Notes under the pieces: model-generated | Told to the model about the DNA's origin: nothing | The model's input: the letters and a program-made list of their open reading frames with translations, nothing else | The model's database searches: none | Made by a program: the position numbers and the translations under genes | DNA from: Belliella buryatensis | Lineage (GTDB): Bacteria > Bacteroidota > Bacteroidia > Cytophagales > Cyclobacteriaceae | Assembly (NCBI RefSeq): GCF_900188245.1 | Contig: NZ_FZOK01000013.1 | Coordinates: forward strand, 62,001 to 126,000 | DNA length: 64,000 nt | Direction: 5' to 3' | In this document: positions 62,156 to 64,000 of the stretch, piece after piece | How positions within the stretch are numbered: position 1 is the stretch's first letter | Layout of the letters: every line of letters begins with the position of its first letter

Positions 62156-63330
62156 TTTTCTGTTGGGGTTTCTGTTTGATTGATTTTTTTCTGGTTGGCC
62201 TGTGAAGTAGCCATATCCTCATTTTTATTGAAATAGATCAGCAAAAAAGGAATGATAAAAAAGGTGAGCAATATATATGCAAACCCAACTACCCTTGTTT
62301 TGACGGACTCTTTACCCAAGAATGTGGCAATTTTTACTGGGATGTTCCTTACTGAAGAAATGGGCATAAACACCAAGGCCCCGATGAAATTGAAAAGCAC
62401 GTGCACAATGGCAATGCTGATGGCTGCCTCAGTCTTGTAGATTGCAGCAATGACTGCGGTAATGGTGGTTCCAATATTGGCGCCAATAATAAAGGGGAAA
62501 ACCTTGATTAAAGAGATTTTTCTATTGGCTACCGCGGGTACGATTAAGGAAGTGGTGACGGTGCTAGACTGAACCGCAGCCGTGAAAAACACACCATAAA
62601 TGAATGCAACAAAAGGGGATTTGAAAATATGTTTGCTGACTTTCTTATAGTTATCAGAGACGAAAGAGCGAAAGACAGTCACAGATAGTAACTTAATGGC
62701 TCCAAATACGAGCAATACACTAAAAATCAATGCGACTATCGGTAGCCTTAGAAAATCTACCACCCACAGTGATAGGGGTCTTGTAAAAAGGACATTGTAC
62801 TTATACTGACCTTCAAAATCATTATTAGAGTCAAAAAAAGTGTTGGTGATGTACATAGCTGAGCTGCTCAAAAATCCAAAGTAGAATTCTAAAGGAAATA
62901 GAATTATTACAGTGATGATATTGAATACATCATGTAACACGCCAGCAGAAAGTGCTTTTTTGAATTCTCCCTTTTTCATAATGAATGAAAAAGAAACTAA
63001 GGTACTGGTAATGGTGGTCCCTATATTGGCTCCCATGACTAATGGTACTGCCTGCATCAATGAAAGATTGCCGGAAGCTACTACTGCTACAATCATAGCA
63101 GTCACTGTGGAACTGCTTTGAATCAGGGCAGTCATCAGCAAACCAATGAAAAGACCTACGAAAGGATTGTTAGTGGCTTGAAAAATCTCCTTTGCCAACT
63201 CATTGTTAAGCTGAAGCATAGACACTGTCAACAAGTCTATGGCAAACATGAACAGCAACAAGGCAAGGAGCATTTTCAAAAAGAAAAGTGCCTTATTGGG
63301 CTGTTGTGTAGATACTTTGTTGGTTGTCAT
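62152..63330 (-). CDS. Na/Pi cotransporter family protein
   Basis: A 392-residue inner-membrane protein with two inverted-repeat Na/Pi-cotransporter modules. Each has a QSSSTVT-type motif: LIQSSSTVTAMIVA and AVQSSTVTTSLIVPA, followed by MGANIGTTITSTL and GANIGTTITAVIA. It lacks the PhoU-like C-terminal domain found in longer members. It is predicted to move phosphate with sodium. It diverges from the PiT-like gene that starts at 63658. Its stop shares bases with the deoC stop. Confidence 0.92.
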   Translation of the reverse strand: MTTNKVSTQQPNKALFFLKMLLALLLFMFAIDLLTVSMLQLNNELAKEIFQATNNPFVGLFIGLLMTALIQSSSTVTAMIVAVVASGNLSLMQAVPLVMGANIGTTITSTLVSFSFIMKKGEFKKALSAGVLHDVFNIITVIILFPLEFYFGFLSSSAMYITNTFFDSNNDFEGQYKYNVLFTRPLSLWVVDFLRLPIVALIFSVLLVFGAIKLLSVTVFRSFVSDNYKKVSKHIFKSPFVAFIYGVFFTAAVQSSTVTTSLIVPAVANRKISLIKVFPFIIGANIGTTITAVIAAIYKTEAAISIAIVHVLFNFIGALVFMPISSVRNIPVKIATFLGKESVKTRVVGFAYILLTFFIIPFLLIYFNKNEDMATSQANQKKINQTETPTEN

Positions 63331-63524
63331 TGATTGATTATGCTCCTGATGGCTTCACCTATCCTAAATTATGCTACAAAGTAAGGGGAGATTATGGAAA
63401 TAAGAGGTGAATCAATATGAAGATATTGTTAATATTAATTTGGAATCTAAGCGGTTCTAAAATTAAAAATTAGAATTATATTTTTTGATTCTAAAGAAAG
63501 GGTGATTAAAATTTTGCTTTGTAC

Positions 63525-63554
63525 TTGACTTTGGAGTGCGACTCAATAACTTTG
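63525..63554 (+). promoter_or_regulatory. consensus Bacteroidota promoter
   Basis: TTG (63525-63527), a 19-nt spacer and TAACTTTG (63547-63554) match TTG-N19-TAnnTTTG perfectly, in the 327-nt gap between the Na/Pi gene and the gene at 63658. Confidence 0.7.
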
Positions 63555-63618
63555 CAGTATTAAGAAATGGTATCATTGTCTTAACAATTTGTTAACATTC
63601 ATGCCAAATAATCTTCTT

Positions 63619-63626
63619 TAACTTTG
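63619..63626 (+). promoter_or_regulatory. second -7 element before the PiT-like gene
   Basis: TAACTTTG again, 32 nt before ATG 63658, with only ATT at the -33 position. Together with the upstream promoter this suggests two start sites. Confidence 0.5.
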
Positions 63627-63657
63627 CACTTGAAAATTTCAACGCCAAAACCTAACT

Positions 63658-64000
63658 ATGGCTAAGCTCAAAGATCAAAACATTAATCAGGACGCACTCT
63701 CAAAAGCATCCTACGCACTTTTTGATTTTACAAAGAAAGAAAAATCCTTTTTGGTCATTATTCTTATTTTGGTGTCAGTTGCCGGAATCCTGACACCATA
63801 TACATATGCCGCTATGTGGTTTGGTTTTGCATTGGCAGCCTACTCGGCCATTGCCAATGATAGTATTCAGACCATAGGTACCTTTATTGCTTCCAATCAG
63901 AATAGGAAGTGGTATTGGTTATGGTTGTTTATGGGGGTTATTTTTGTTGGTACGGTAACATATAGCTGGATTACATTCAATGGCGATGTCAGCTATGAAA
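63658..64000 (+). CDS. PiT-like (inorganic phosphate transporter-related) membrane protein, 5' part
   Basis: The gene starts at ATG 63658 and runs off the right edge; 114 codons are visible. A hydrophilic N-terminus of about 30 residues precedes TM helices (KSFLVIILILVSVAGIL, MWFGFALAAYSAIAN, WLWLFMGVIFVGTVTY). The segment AIANDSIQTIGTFIASN resembles the conserved N-terminal repeat motif of PiT phosphate permeases (GANDxxNxxGT). Together with the divergent Na/Pi cotransporter this suggests a phosphate-related role, but too little of the protein is visible to be sure. Confidence 0.6.
   Translation, partial: MAKLKDQNINQDALSKASYALFDFTKKEKSFLVIILILVSVAGILTPYTYAAMWFGFALAAYSAIANDSIQTIGTFIASNQNRKWYWLWLFMGVIFVGTVTYSWITFNGDVSYE

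Overview
This 64 kb window is chromosomal DNA from a Bacteroidota bacterium, most likely a Cytophagales/Cyclobacteriaceae-type marine or soil organism (the rank below phylum is inference). The signs are: AT-rich DNA; promoters of the phylum-specific form TTG-N19-21-TAnnTTTG (clearest at 44596-44626 and 63525-63554); almost no Shine-Dalgarno sequences; many Cys-lipidated proteins; a type IX secretion (T9SS) C-terminal sorting domain; and phylum-typical families such as tandem FKBP lipoproteins behind a DHH phosphoesterase. I see no insertion sequence, prophage, CRISPR array or rRNA. The gene content is mostly core, with many short operons on both strands separated by strong hairpin terminators.

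Layout. 1-744: patatin-like lipase cut by the left edge. 0.8-7.8 kb: VOC protein, then an alpha/beta hydrolase translationally coupled to a complete RND tripartite efflux operon (adaptor, pump, TolC). 7.9-10.6 kb: MltF-type lytic transglycosylase and a PLP-dependent sulfur amino acid enzyme. 10.8-15.5 kb: two Ycf48/BNR-repeat proteins flanking a Tll0287-like haem protein. 15.7-21.1 kb: HisA-like protein with an altered catalytic residue, beta-lactamase-like serine hydrolase, UPF0316 protein, M14 carboxypeptidase. 21.2-27.4 kb: small membrane-anchored proteins, polA, radA, and two diverged copies of an intergenic sequence. 27.4-34.4 kb: Omp85-type barrel, OxyR, ferric iron ABC transporter, OhrR and Ohr, which together form an oxidative stress/iron island. 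34.5-44.6 kb: lipoprotein, GNAT, prfA, uvrA, VTT-like membrane protein, SlyD, DEAD-box helicase, dihydroorotase. 44.6-45.1 kb: tRNA-His and a small self-contained unit encoding a 46-residue protein behind a sigma54-like promoter. 45.1-49.5 kb: alpha-glucan operon (GH133 debranching enzyme, GT4 glycosyltransferase, GH57). 49.5-56 kb: RidA lipoprotein, OMP, TRIC channel, Kazal lipoprotein, VWA plus MoxR-like ATPase, beta-propeller lipoprotein. 56.3-60 kb: ndk, DHH phosphoesterase, three tandem FKBP lipoproteins (gliding GldI-like locus). 60.3-64 kb: lysine-ketoglutarate reductase-like protein, deoC, Na/Pi cotransporter, and the start of a PiT-like membrane protein.

Most notable unexplained signals. 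First, a pair of homologous intergenic sequences (21863-22040 and 27208-27380, about 80 percent identical in two blocks separated by a variable centre), both lying between convergent genes. Second, the 44801-45043 unit with promoter, small ORF and terminator. Third, a HisA paralogue lacking the catalytic aspartate of strand beta 1. Fourth, three FKBP lipoproteins sharing a lineage-specific insertion. All calls come from reading the sequence; no database search was run.
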